Below, piece after piece: positions 1 through 7,343 of a stretch of DNA of 49,334 nt; position 1 is the first letter of the stretch; each line of letters begins with the position of its first letter. Source of the stretch: Candidatus Brocadiaceae bacterium (GTDB lineage: Bacteria > Planctomycetota > Brocadiia > Brocadiales > Brocadiaceae); contig JACVXV010000003.1 in the NCBI GenBank assembly GCA_015661205.1, forward strand, positions 1 to 49,334, read 5' to 3'. The notes beneath the pieces were generated by a model, which saw only the letters and a program-made list of their open reading frames with translations, searched no databases and was not told where the DNA came from. The translations under genes and the position numbers were made by a program.

Positions 1-1
1 C

Positions 2-115
2 TTCGGAATCGTAATCAAGATGTTCTACAAGGAGCACGAGCCCGCGCACTTTCACGCTGAGTACCAGGGCCAGCGAGGCAAGTTCGACCTCACCGGTCGA
101 GAGGTGGCGACATGA
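2..115 (+). pseudogene. DUF4160 protein, internal fragment
   Basis: The frame opens at the window edge and reads 37 residues before TGA, including EHEPAHFHAEY, the His-rich core typical of DUF4160 proteins, then FDLTGREV. DUF4160 proteins usually run on for about 25-30 more residues (a leucine-rich helix and a HRxEL-type end); here the match stops abruptly. The stretch is clearly richer in G and C than the rest of the window. The 3' end meets a cas2 fragment on the other strand at about 107-115, so both genes are cut at the same point. DUF4160 genes often pair with a DUF2442 gene; the 16-codon frame starting at 112 (ATGA overlap) is not a convincing DUF2442. Confidence 0.6.
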
Positions 116-210
116 ACAGAATTTTGTATGTGATGGAGGTAGCCGCGGCAGAGCTTTAACATCTTTCCACACCTTTTTTTGTCTACGTCATACACAACAA
201 CAACGTACAT
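52..210 (-). pseudogene. cas2: Cas2, N-terminal fragment fused to foreign sequence
   Basis: Reading leftward from ATG at 210, the first ~32 codons encode MYVVVVYDVDKKR followed by a helix ending RGYLHHIQNSV. This is the ferredoxin-like first half of a Cas2 spacer-integration protein, with the catalytic-site Asp of the YDV motif. After QNSV (near 115) the similarity ends and the frame runs through the antisense of the DUF4160 fragment to a stop at 52. Normal Cas2 is 85-95 residues, so about two thirds is missing and the product cannot form the usual dimer. A good Shine-Dalgarno (GGAGGGG, 8 bases before ATG) remains. It follows cas1 in the same direction, the standard cas4-cas1-cas2 order. Confidence 0.75.
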
Positions 211-221
211 GGTTCACCCCT

Positions 222-320
222 CCGTTCAAACCGTACAAACCGTTTAAACCGTGCAAACGGTTCAAGTTGTTCAAACGGCTTGTACGGCTTAAACGGATGT
301 TACCGCTTGAACGGTTATAA
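222..320. repeat. Degenerate 9-bp tandem repeat array, 11 units (upstream of cas2)
   Basis: The stretch divides cleanly into nonamers: CCGTTCAAA, CCGTACAAA, CCGTTTAAA, CCGTGCAAA, CGGTTCAAG, TTGTTCAAA, CGGCTTGTA, CGGCTTAAA and so on. The consensus is close to CCGTTYAAA on this strand in the left half and shifts towards the complementary sense (CGGCTTAAA type) in the right half. It abuts the Shine-Dalgarno of the cas2 remnant. The same family occurs at 1567-1699, 11577-11690, 12062-12115 and 12296-12334. Confidence 0.85.
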
Positions 321-347
321 AAATCACCACCAAATGGTAAATCCGGG

Positions 348-547
348 GGGACACGGGCACCGTGTCCCTACGTTGCGACAGCCCTGTCATCAAGCGCATA
401 GCATCGGACACAGGCACCATGTCCCGACATTGACACGTGTTGCAAGCCCAATCTCACCAGCCGATACGGGCGCCGTATCCCAACATCGACGAAACCTGGA
501 ACCCGAAACCCGAAACTAAATCTCTCGGGACACGGGCACCGTGTCCC
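348..547. repeat. Cluster of four REP-like palindromes between cas1 and cas2
   Basis: Four imperfect inverted repeats of the form GGGACACGG-GCA-CCGTGTCCC lie at 348-368, 406-424, 463-479 and 527-547. The first and last are perfect; the inner two carry compensating changes (ACACAGG/CCATGT, GATACGG/CCGTATC). The cluster is bracketed by direct copies of AAAATCACCACCA at 320-332 and 563-575. The right copy is the end of the cas1 coding region (codons for IWW and stop). The same palindrome recurs near 35782, 36421 and 37261. No gene is evident between 211 and 566. Confidence 0.8.
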
Positions 548-566
548 TACATCGCACGATATAAAA

Positions 567-1559
567 TCACCACCAGATTTTAAACCCCTCATACTCTTGC
601 TCACCAATCAGGTGTTTGACCAGTTTATAACACTCCAATCTGATAAGATACCGGTAAGAGACCTGTCTCTCAAGCTTCTTATGGTTGATCATGGTCTTCA
701 ACCTTTCGTCGTACTCCTTAACAACCGTCTTTCTCCCCTTCTCATCAAGGTAACAGCAATTAACCTCCGTCATAAAATCTTTCTCGGTAATCTGCTGCCG
801 GTTAAGTATCGTAAATATGGTTCTGTCGCTTAGAATAGGCTTAAAGACCTCTGCCAGGTCGAGACTCAGGGAAAACCGTCGTTCGCCAGGCTCGTGGAGA
901 TAAGAGATAAGCGGGCTTAACTGGGTATGGTATATTTCACTAAGGCACGTCGTGTAGACCATCGAGTTCAGATACGAGATCAACGCATTGGTCATATTAT
1001 CCGGCGGCTGCTTTACCCTGCGTTCAAATACTATCTCCTGATCAATGATGGTGGGCCACGCCTTGTAATAGGTGTTTCTGGTGTTTCCTTCGATGCCCAT
1101 CAACTCCTCTACGGCCTCTGTTTTCTCAATCTGTGACCTGAAACCCTCAATGGTGTTGATATAGTCATCCACCCCTTTTCCCCTATTGCCGTAGTATCTC
1201 AGGTTCTTCAGGATATTGAAACTCGCCGCTTCAATAAACGCCTTCGCAAGGACGAGCCTCTTCTGGCGGCTCGTATAGTGGTTCACCTGTTTTACCAGGA
1301 GTTGTCCTGAGTTTAAGTATTCTCGCGGATAATAGCTGCCGGAATAAAAACCGTAGTAGTTGAATACATGAACCGGTATGCCTTTCTGGGCAAGATAATT
1401 AAAAAGTTTCGTATTGAAGTCGATCTCACCGAAGGCGTAGAGGGCTTCTGTATTCTCAATGGGTATTACGACCTTAGAACCGTCTTCCTTTTCAAAGAAG
1501 ATGGTATTATCCTGGCGTTTCAGGCGACCGCTGTTAAAGATGTAATAGTTTTGTTTCAT
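567..1559 (-). CDS. cas1: CRISPR-associated endonuclease Cas1 (type I-B-like)
   Basis: A 330-residue Cas1 integrase, the metal-dependent enzyme that with Cas2 inserts new spacers at the CRISPR leader. The N-terminal YYIFNSGRLKRQDNT is the beta-sheet start typical of I-A/I-B Cas1. Metal-site candidates are E157 (MGIEGNTR), H222 (YLHEPGERR) and D234 in the following SLSLDLAEVFKP segment, so the catalytic set looks intact. I place the start at 1559: the frame stays open to 1619, but those 20 codons are translated 9-bp repeat (LNGLNG-type), and MKQNYYIF matches the family start. It lies downstream of cas4 and upstream of a broken cas2, so new spacer uptake from this locus is probably impaired unless another Cas2 acts in trans. 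Confidence 0.95.
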   Translation of the reverse strand: MKQNYYIFNSGRLKRQDNTIFFEKEDGSKVVIPIENTEALYAFGEIDFNTKLFNYLAQKGIPVHVFNYYGFYSGSYYPREYLNSGQLLVKQVNHYTSRQKRLVLAKAFIEAASFNILKNLRYYGNRGKGVDDYINTIEGFRSQIEKTEAVEELMGIEGNTRNTYYKAWPTIIDQEIVFERRVKQPPDNMTNALISYLNSMVYTTCLSEIYHTQLSPLISYLHEPGERRFSLSLDLAEVFKPILSDRTIFTILNRQQITEKDFMTEVNCCYLDEKGRKTVVKEYDERLKTMINHKKLERQVSYRYLIRLECYKLVKHLIGEQEYEGFKIWW

Positions 1560-1566
1560 GAAATAA

Positions 1567-1699
1567 CCGTTTAAACCGTTTATATTGATAAAGCAATTCC
1601 AGCAGTTTAAACAGATCAATCAGTTCAAACGGTTAGCGGCTTGAACTGCATACGCAGCTTGCGCTGTTTAAACTGCTTCATCAGTTTGATCTGTTTCAC
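1567..1699. repeat. Degenerate 9-bp tandem repeat array filling the cas4-cas1 gap
   Basis: About 15 nonamers in register: TTTAAACCG, TTTATATTG, ATAAAGCAA, TTCCAGCAG, TTTAAACAG, ATCAATCAG, TTCAAACGG, TTAGCGGCT, TGAACTGCA, TACGCAGCT, TGCGCTGTT, TAAACTGCT, TCATCAGTT, TGATCTGTT. The unit orientation flips near 1633-1640, giving the array an overall inverted-repeat character. It occupies the whole space between the cas4 stop and the cas1 start and covers the place where the cas1 ribosome-binding site should be; I see no clear Shine-Dalgarno for cas1. Confidence 0.85.
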
Positions 1700-2227
1700 T
1701 CAAATCCAGCACATATCCCCATAACTGCAATTCTTACACATCTTCATTCTCTCCGCCGGCGGGGGCAATTCGGCGTCCATAATCCCTTTTATCCCAGTCA
1801 GAATCGCCTGGATTTTCTCGTCGTCCCCCGGCTCCAAAAACACGTCCAGGGTCTTTCTGAGCTTTGGATAATTAATCTTACCGGTAATTCCTTCTACGCC
1901 TTTCTGCTTCAGATACCAGAGGTAATACTTCAACTGCCAGATATGCGGTTCTTCCACCGAGTCAGACTTCTTCACCTCGTGAATAACCCTGTCCTTGCCG
2001 ATGAAGTCAATCTTAATGGTACCGTCAATCTCAACCTCCTTCTTCTCCCGTTCATAAGACGTCTCGTGGATCAGCTTACCCAGGTAGACCGCGTCGCTCG
2101 TATGCTCCATCGAGATACCGTGGGAAAAATACCAGAGCTTCTTTTTGCAGATGAAGTAGTAGTTAACCTGGCTGCCAGTGAAGCGCAGCGACGTTGGTAT
2201 TTGAGTATCCATAGTTTCTGAACGCAT
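1700..2227 (-). CDS. cas4: CRISPR-associated exonuclease Cas4
   Basis: A 175-residue RecB-type nuclease with an iron-sulfur cluster, known in this family for trimming prespacers and choosing PAM-proximal ends. An early Cys lies in FICKKKLWYFSHG and three C-terminal Cys in MCKNCSYGDMCWI complete the 4Fe-4S ligand set. HExxx-type (LGKLIHETSYER), D of KIDFIG and the EVKKS segment give the His/Asp/Glu-Lys nuclease motifs. The start at 2227 has AGGAG 12 bases upstream; ATG at 2212 (MDTQIP) is a possible alternative but has no ribosome-binding site. It is separated from cas1 only by the 9-bp repeat array. Confidence 0.93.
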   Translation of the reverse strand: MRSETMDTQIPTSLRFTGSQVNYYFICKKKLWYFSHGISMEHTSDAVYLGKLIHETSYEREKKEVEIDGTIKIDFIGKDRVIHEVKKSDSVEEPHIWQLKYYLWYLKQKGVEGITGKINYPKLRKTLDVFLEPGDDEKIQAILTGIKGIMDAELPPPAERMKMCKNCSYGDMCWI

Positions 2228-2435
2228 ATATCAGGCCGCTCCTACGGAGCTTTTATGATGTTTCAACTCCATTGCTACAAACAGACCGCCCCTCCGGGGC
2301 TATATTGATTCATATCCGGTGGCATTCGTACCGTTGTAAGCCACAAGCAGGAAGTTTGCGTTGCCGCAACTTAACACGTATGGGGTGCAGGGGTGGGTTG
2401 TCCTATTGTATTTCCTTTTATCTTATCCATCCTGT
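2228..2435. repeat. Short palindromic repeats upstream of cas4
   Basis: No gene is apparent. The stretch contains the small hairpins GCTCCTACGGAGC (2238-2250) and CCCCTCCGGGG (2288-2298), spaced by about 40 bases, and CTTAACACGTATGG near 2370. That last string recurs, once in each orientation, in the gap near 30590-30910. This looks like decayed interspersed repeat sequence separating cas4 from the SEC-C gene remnant. Confidence 0.6.
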
Positions 2436-3000
2436 CTATACCCGGCGCTCTATTATTTCGTTCCCCATGCAACACTTTTTGTATTTCTTTCCGCTCCCGC
2501 ACGGGCAGGGTTCATTACGTCCGACTTTTGGCATATTGTTAACAATGGGTTCTAATACCTCTTCCACATCCTTTTCCACAGCCTCTTCCACTTCAGTTTC
2601 TTCATAAGTTCTCTTGTTGAGCTTCGGGTAGGCGTCCTGCTCTTTTTCCCACCGTTCCTGCCGTTGCCTTATCTGCTCTTGGTCATAAAAAGACAGCCAG
2701 TTTTGGGTATAATAAGCAGTCAATATTATATTTATCAGACCACTTTATCGCAGCCATAAGCGGTGCAATAACCTCTTGCGTACCGATAGCGCCCAGGATG
2801 TAAACGGCATGGATAGGCGCCCATATTTCCGGTCTATCTTTTGTCCAGCGCTCCTTTTCTAACACAATGTTCGAGAGCGGCTCAATCATACGTTCACCGC
2901 GCCTTACCAATTCATCCACCGCCTGACGCGGCAAGCGGTCATCTTCAGTAAAAAGCAGATTTACCAGGGTATCGTTGTCCAGTGTTGCGTAGTCCATCAT
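2436..3000 (-). pseudogene. HEAT-like/SEC-C motif protein, frameshifted
   Basis: Two frames read as one gene. The upstream part (3000 to about 2724) begins MMDYATLDNDTLVNLLF after a good GGAGGG ribosome-binding site and contains APIHAVYILGAIGTQEVIAPLM, an alpha-helical HEAT-type unit. The downstream part (2723-2436) begins [22 protein letters not shown], carries an acidic Glu/Val linker, and ends in [19 protein letters not shown], a zinc-binding SEC-C motif like that at the SecA C-terminus. The frames cross at 2683-2723, where some central HEAT sequence also seems to be lost. Function unknown; it probably arrived with the HEPN/nucleotidyltransferase genes just upstream. Confidence 0.65.
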
Positions 3001-3130
3001 TCAGCCCTCCCCGAACAGCGTAATATATCTTGCTGGCTGCATCAGATGGATAACCACCATTCATCAGACTTTCGGCCACTTTAATGGCATGTTCAGCCTT
3101 TCCTATGAGTTTTTGAACCTCTTCCATCAT
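2945..3130 (-). pseudogene. HEPN-domain protein, truncated
   Basis: The start overlaps the stop of the nucleotidyltransferase gene by ATGA (3127-3130), the tight coupling usual for MNT/HEPN pairs. The first ~38 residues (EEVQKLIGKAEHAIKVAESL, then ASKIYYAV) match the first two helices of a HEPN protein. After YYAV the frame runs into the ribosome-binding site and start of the next gene, so the remaining helices, including any R-x4-6-H RNase motif, are missing. HEPN partners are normally 110-140 residues. The toxin half is therefore very likely dead, probably by a deletion that fused its 5' end to the HEAT/SEC-C gene. Confidence 0.65.
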
Positions 3131-3765
3131 ACGGAGACACCCTCTTCCTGGACATGCTTATAAAAGGAAAAGCCCCTGACGCTGGCATCGTTAAACTCTG
3201 GCTCAGTAAAGACCTTGAGGGCAATCATGGGTTTAAAGTCATAATCCCACATTACCCTATAGGCAATGTCATCCATTTTTTTTTCGATATCGGGCGTTTT
3301 TGTGGTTACCAGAACAATAAGGTCAAGGTCTGAATCTTCAGTCGCATCTCCCCTAGCCCTCGACCCAAAGACGATCAATTTGGTTACCAGAGTTCGAATA
3401 TCGTCCGTAAGCCTCCGCTTAAATTCTAAAACGATTTCTTTGTCTCGCTCTTTTATAGTCTGTTTTTCCAAATTTTCTTTAATCATCGTATCCCCTGTGT
3501 AGTAACAGTTCACGAAGTTCTCCCTTTCTGCCTCAAGATTATCAAGGGCAAAGTAGTCGTCGTATGCAACTTCTTCTCTAATAAACCCCTCTTTTGCCTT
3601 TGAATTAAGCGCAAAGACGTCTTTTACACCATATTTCTTCGCTATGAGAAATATATCTGCCTCAATTTTAGCCAGTTTTTGATGAAGATATATCCTCAAA
3701 CTCTCTTTTAGAAGTTTATTCGGGTTCAAGTAGAACTCTTTCGCTAGGGTATCAATAACAGTCAT
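3127..3765 (-). CDS. MNT-type nucleotidyltransferase with N-terminal helical domain
   Basis: A 212-residue protein. Residues 124-153 hold the nucleotidyltransferase signature LIVFGSRARGDATEDSDLDL (GS at 134-135, acidic pair D146/D148), as in MntA antitoxins that modify HEPN toxins. Residues 1-90 are a separate helical domain (LLKESLRIYLHQKLAKIEAD, then a YGV segment) that resembles small antitoxin-like proteins; this may be a fusion of two neighbouring genes. An internal ATG at 3486 (residue 94), preceded by AGGGGAT, could yield the transferase domain alone. Its HEPN partner directly downstream is truncated. The pair sits inside the cas cluster between cas5 and cas4. Confidence 0.75.
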   Translation of the reverse strand: MTVIDTLAKEFYLNPNKLLKESLRIYLHQKLAKIEADIFLIAKKYGVKDVFALNSKAKEGFIREEVAYDDYFALDNLEAERENFVNCYYTGDTMIKENLEKQTIKERDKEIVLEFKRRLTDDIRTLVTKLIVFGSRARGDATEDSDLDLIVLVTTKTPDIEKKMDDIAYRVMWDYDFKPMIALKVFTEPEFNDASVRGFSFYKHVQEEGVSV

Positions 3766-3912
3766 AATCTACCTCCAAAGGCATTATATCAAAGTCAACA
3801 AACTCGTACAACTTTATAAAGCAGTGATGTTTTTTCATTTTCTCTATCAAAACAGGGCTTAACAGGATAGATAGGATGCTTTTTATCATGCAGATTCAAC
3901 CGCATTCGTTAC

Positions 3913-4674
3913 TTAAATACTTTTTTTAAATTGCGTAAAGTGTTTGCTGCTCTGTACAAAGCTGTACGGGATAACAGTTTCTCTTAGTATACGATGCTTT
4001 CCAAGTTCGACTTTTCCGCTGCTATAGGTGCTAATGCGATCAAATCCATCCTTGTCTTTACACAAGATCTCCCCAAAATCATCCAGGTATTGAGACCATT
4101 GAAATTTGCCAGCCAGCAATCGTTCTTCCGGCTGTGGAAATGTGTACCCTTCGGAAAGATTCCCTTTACAAATCGAATCCCCAATATATTGCCAGAAAGA
4201 GCCTCTCTTCCCTATGCAATTAATGTGCCCCCCCACTCTTCTTATCAGTGATACTGCATCTTCTGAAAGACCATTAAGCCCGATTGCCACCTTTAGTTCA
4301 CCATTGGTGTAAAAACAGAACTCCCGATAGGCAATGGTGGAGCCATAGAAACCTCTAGGAGCGTCTCTTTCTTCCTGCCGAATTTTTATAAAGGTATTCT
4401 GCACGATACAATCTGCCGGTGGGCTGAATCTTATTTCGCAGCCTTTAATCAGATCGAATACCTGTCGTGCCTTGATTTCGGCATTATTTTTATCAAAGAC
4501 CCTAAAACAGGCATCAATTAAGGTCATCTTAAAAGTATACGGAGTTGGAACCAAAAGCGTCTTTCCACCCTTGCTTGTAGCATGGGTCATTCGAAGGGAA
4601 AAAAGGCTCACCGGTAAATAGCTTAGAATGAGCCATTCTCCCATGCCCCGGTCAATGAGTTTTTCCTCAACCAT
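3913..4674 (-). CDS. cas5: CRISPR-associated protein Cas5
   Basis: A 253-residue RAMP-fold subunit expected to cap the 5' handle of the crRNA in the Cascade complex. Recognisable features are the early hydrophobic strand (GEWLILSYLPVSLFSLRMTH), the KTLLVPTPYTFKMTLIDACF segment typical of a Cas5 helix start, and a RGFYGSTIAYREF strand pair. The start at 4674 is chosen over ATG 4686 because GGAGG, embedded in the last codons of cas7, lies about 6 bases before it, with one base between the cas7 stop and this ATG. Downstream is about 150 bases containing decayed repeat sequence, then the nucleotidyltransferase gene. Subtype by eye is I-A-like, uncertain. Confidence 0.82.
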   Translation of the reverse strand: MVEEKLIDRGMGEWLILSYLPVSLFSLRMTHATSKGGKTLLVPTPYTFKMTLIDACFRVFDKNNAEIKARQVFDLIKGCEIRFSPPADCIVQNTFIKIRQEERDAPRGFYGSTIAYREFCFYTNGELKVAIGLNGLSEDAVSLIRRVGGHINCIGKRGSFWQYIGDSICKGNLSEGYTFPQPEERLLAGKFQWSQYLDDFGEILCKDKDGFDRISTYSSGKVELGKHRILRETVIPYSFVQSSKHFTQFKKSI

Positions 4675-4675
4675 A

Positions 4676-5647
4676 TTAGCCTCCATAAGGCTGAACCGTG
4701 CCTATGATATCTGCCATTACCCCGCTAAATGCAGCCAGTCCATCAAATGGTGTAACTGCTATCGGGTCGCCGGTTGTGATCCTATTGAGATTACCGGCAA
4801 TCTTTTTTATCTCATCTCGATAATTTGGATTCAGTCCGCTTAGGACTGGGGCAGGCAACGTGCTTGCAGATGTGGTTACAACGCCCGTGAAATCAAGGAC
4901 GTGTGGGTGTTGTGTGTTGCGATGCGCTCCGGTTGGTTTGATAAAGGTCTTGAGGACACTCATCAAAAGCGCCTTTATTCTGGACAACCTATCAATACCA
5001 TCCACATAAGCAAGGGTAATGTCATTTCGTCCAACTTTGTATAGGTCTATATTTGCAACTACAGCATATTGGCCGGAAGACGCGGGACGGTGAAAGATAT
5101 TCTGCCCAAGATTTTCTCCTGCGCCGGAGCCTTTTCCACGGCCTTCAGGCACATATTTGGCGTGGAAGTATGATTCTGTTCGTGTGTTATTAGGGCATCC
5201 CACAACCCAGCCAAACTCAATGGCTGACTTGCGTGAAATGGACCGTCCCTTTCCGCCTATTTCGCTGGTAATTAAAATCCCTTCAGCATCGTCAATGATG
5301 CACTTCTTGATTGCCTCAGAGAGGATTTCGCTATCCTCTGCGCCCTCTTTAAAAGTATTCTTTGTAAATGTTTCATCACCACAAATCCTGTTTGCATTAA
5401 ATGTTACACAGCCTGCACATAAAGGCAGATTGGTGGAATTGGCGCCTTTTGCCTCCATAAACAAATGTTCTGCCTGGATGTGCTTGAACATATCTCCTGA
5501 GACGGCGTTTACCGTATGATTCTTGCCTGTTGCATCCACAATTTCAACCATACGTGTCATCATGGTGTTGCCTTCGCTGCCTTCGTTGTTAAGGGCGTGC
5601 ATGTTCATTGTTACGATACCTGAAATACTTAAAGAGTGCAGTTTCAT
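4676..5647 (-). CDS. cas7: CRISPR-associated protein Cas7, DevR/Csa2 family
   Basis: A 323-residue backbone subunit; several copies would polymerise along the crRNA in the interference complex. The N-terminus SLSISGIVTMNMHALNNEGS is the hallmark of the DevR/Csa2 family, followed by GNTMMTRMVEIVD and SGDMFKHIQAEHL. A Cys-rich loop (LCAGCVTFNANRICGD) and a Gly-rich loop (EGRGKGSGAGENLGQN) follow. GGAGG lies upstream of ATG 5647, which begins 2 bases after the cas8 stop. It is flanked by cas8 and cas5 with almost no spacing, so these form one translation unit. DevR proteins elsewhere can autoregulate their operon; nothing here shows that directly. Confidence 0.88.
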   Translation of the reverse strand: MKLHSLSISGIVTMNMHALNNEGSEGNTMMTRMVEIVDATGKNHTVNAVSGDMFKHIQAEHLFMEAKGANSTNLPLCAGCVTFNANRICGDETFTKNTFKEGAEDSEILSEAIKKCIIDDAEGILITSEIGGKGRSISRKSAIEFGWVVGCPNNTRTESYFHAKYVPEGRGKGSGAGENLGQNIFHRPASSGQYAVVANIDLYKVGRNDITLAYVDGIDRLSRIKALLMSVLKTFIKPTGAHRNTQHPHVLDFTGVVTTSASTLPAPVLSGLNPNYRDEIKKIAGNLNRITTGDPIAVTPFDGLAAFSGVMADIIGTVQPYGG

Positions 5648-5648
5648 A

Positions 5649-7343
5649 TTACTTTACCTCCTTGATTATTGTGTTTGGATTTTCGGTTTCAATCTTTGGC
5701 GCTCTTGCATAGCCATAGGCCAAAAGGAGCATACCGACTAGTTCACTCTGGTCTTTCCCATTATTTTCGATAAGAGATATCACCTGATCAAGGTCTTCTT
5801 TTAAAACGGTATGATATTTACCTTCAAGCCTGTTTGTCACTTCCCAGTTATAATCCTGAACAAACTCGGCCAACACCGGAACAAATTCTTTTGCCCCTCC
5901 TTTAATTTTTTGCTTCCATTTTTGGGCTAGACCGAAACGTACATCCCATTTCTTGTTGTTTTGTTGCTGTAACCACAGGGCTGTTATAGTAGCATTTCTA
6001 ATAGCCCAAGCAACACTTAAGAATCCCGCATTTTCTACAATCTCTTTCATTCCGTACCCCCTTTCAAAAAGTATAGTTAGATTTTCAGTAGAAAATTCTT
6101 TTACCCATTCTTTTTTACCGCGTTTTTCCATAGTATGAACTGCAAATTTCGTCAAAAAATCAAGCAGGTCTGACACGCCACCAGTTGTAAGCCACTTTCT
6201 GTATTGTTGAAGAATAGGGACATCGCCGGAATGGGTCTCATCCAACGAACCTAGGGAGCCTTGTTTCCTCTGTCCGTTTTCGTAATAACCAATATGTTCC
6301 CGGATGATTCCCAAAAATGCATTTGCATCTTCACTGCTATCAATTCTAAACCAACTTGGCAGGGGCAAAAAGGCGTCGTTCATTAATGCCGCCGCTGTTC
6401 CCATGCCTTTAAAGTATGCCTGCCGTAATCCTCTCACAACCTCCGCAGGTCTGCGCCCGCGCAAACTGATCTTTCCCATAGTATCTTGTACAACGTCCGA
6501 ATGCATTATCAGTTCTTCAACCAGACGCAATGCGGCCTCTATGTCAAGCCGTATCCCACCCCACAGCCTCAAATCGAGAAGTTTTTCCCTGAGTATGGAC
6601 AACGCCTTCGTCCCTATTTCAGCAGGCTCGATGACGAAGAGTTTAAAATCGTCTCCATTACGGTAAGGAAGCATTGCAACAGAAGCCCCTCTAAATTTCA
6701 TCCATTCGGCAAAAGGCTCCACTACTTCACTATTGATAGAGCTAGGCGATTTGTAAATAGTCTTGGTTGCATGCAATCCTTTTCCTGATGAAGGATTAAA
6801 AAACTGGCTGTTGCTTACTTCCGGATGTTCAAGTTGTTCTAGTTGTCCAAGCGGTATTAGCGCACTCTGTGCCCATTTGAGGGTTTTTCCAGGATTTTGA
6901 ATCACCCATTGATAGACGTCTTTATCGGAACTCCAGCCTTTTCGCATTGACTCAAGGATTGCCGAAGGACCGTATTCACGATTGACGCTTTCAACTGGAG
7001 ATAAACCTTGTTCTTCAAGCGCTTTATTTAATGCTTCTTTTTTCTTTTTATTGCTCTTTTCCTTTGCTTTTACCCGGCCTTGTTCTTCTTCATAATCCAG
7101 CACCCTCGTACCCTGAGGTTTTTCCTTTTCCTTGCTTTTTCGCCAAATGTAGTAAAATCCAGGCGACGGTGGTCTCCACTGTTCATCAGGCACATCCGGT
7201 GAGAGCTTGATTTGAAAATGAGTGCCCATATCATGGATAATTGATCCAACTCCGGTTACTTCTTCAAGTAGGCCTGCGGTGCCTATGGCCCTCAAGGAAT
7301 CGGCATAAGTCCCCGTTCCTTTGGGAATTTCTATGACCTTCAT
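5649..7343 (-). CDS. cas8: Probable Cas8 large subunit of type I effector
   Basis: A 564-residue protein placed where the Cascade large subunit belongs, between cas3 and cas7. I do not see a family motif strong enough for a subtype; the call rests mainly on position, length and lack of any other large-subunit candidate. Visible features: a Lys/Glu-rich linker around residues 70-110 (KAKEKSNKKKKEALN), then an all-helical C-terminal two thirds such as might carry a fused small subunit. ATG 7343 overlaps the cas3 stop (ATGA) and has GGAGGGAAAGG just upstream; the longer open frame to 7415 is not used. Large subunits read the PAM and recruit Cas3. Confidence 0.72.
   Translation of the reverse strand: MKVIEIPKGTGTYADSLRAIGTAGLLEEVTGVGSIIHDMGTHFQIKLSPDVPDEQWRPPSPGFYYIWRKSKEKEKPQGTRVLDYEEEQGRVKAKEKSNKKKKEALNKALEEQGLSPVESVNREYGPSAILESMRKGWSSDKDVYQWVIQNPGKTLKWAQSALIPLGQLEQLEHPEVSNSQFFNPSSGKGLHATKTIYKSPSSINSEVVEPFAEWMKFRGASVAMLPYRNGDDFKLFVIEPAEIGTKALSILREKLLDLRLWGGIRLDIEAALRLVEELIMHSDVVQDTMGKISLRGRRPAEVVRGLRQAYFKGMGTAAALMNDAFLPLPSWFRIDSSEDANAFLGIIREHIGYYENGQRKQGSLGSLDETHSGDVPILQQYRKWLTTGGVSDLLDFLTKFAVHTMEKRGKKEWVKEFSTENLTILFERGYGMKEIVENAGFLSVAWAIRNATITALWLQQQNNKKWDVRFGLAQKWKQKIKGGAKEFVPVLAEFVQDYNWEVTNRLEGKYHTVLKEDLDQVISLIENNGKDQSELVGMLLLAYGYARAPKIETENPNTIIKEVK

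Noticed and set aside
222-320. Nonamer array read as a small Pro-Phe-Lys or Leu-Asn-Gly protein
   Set aside because: Open frames arise because the period is three codons; there is no ribosome-binding site or conserved start, and the same arrays occur in different frames elsewhere.
280-607. Small frames between cas2 and cas1 on both strands
   Set aside because: They read through the REP palindromes and the nonamer array, are Pro/His/Arg-rich and overlap each other on opposite strands.
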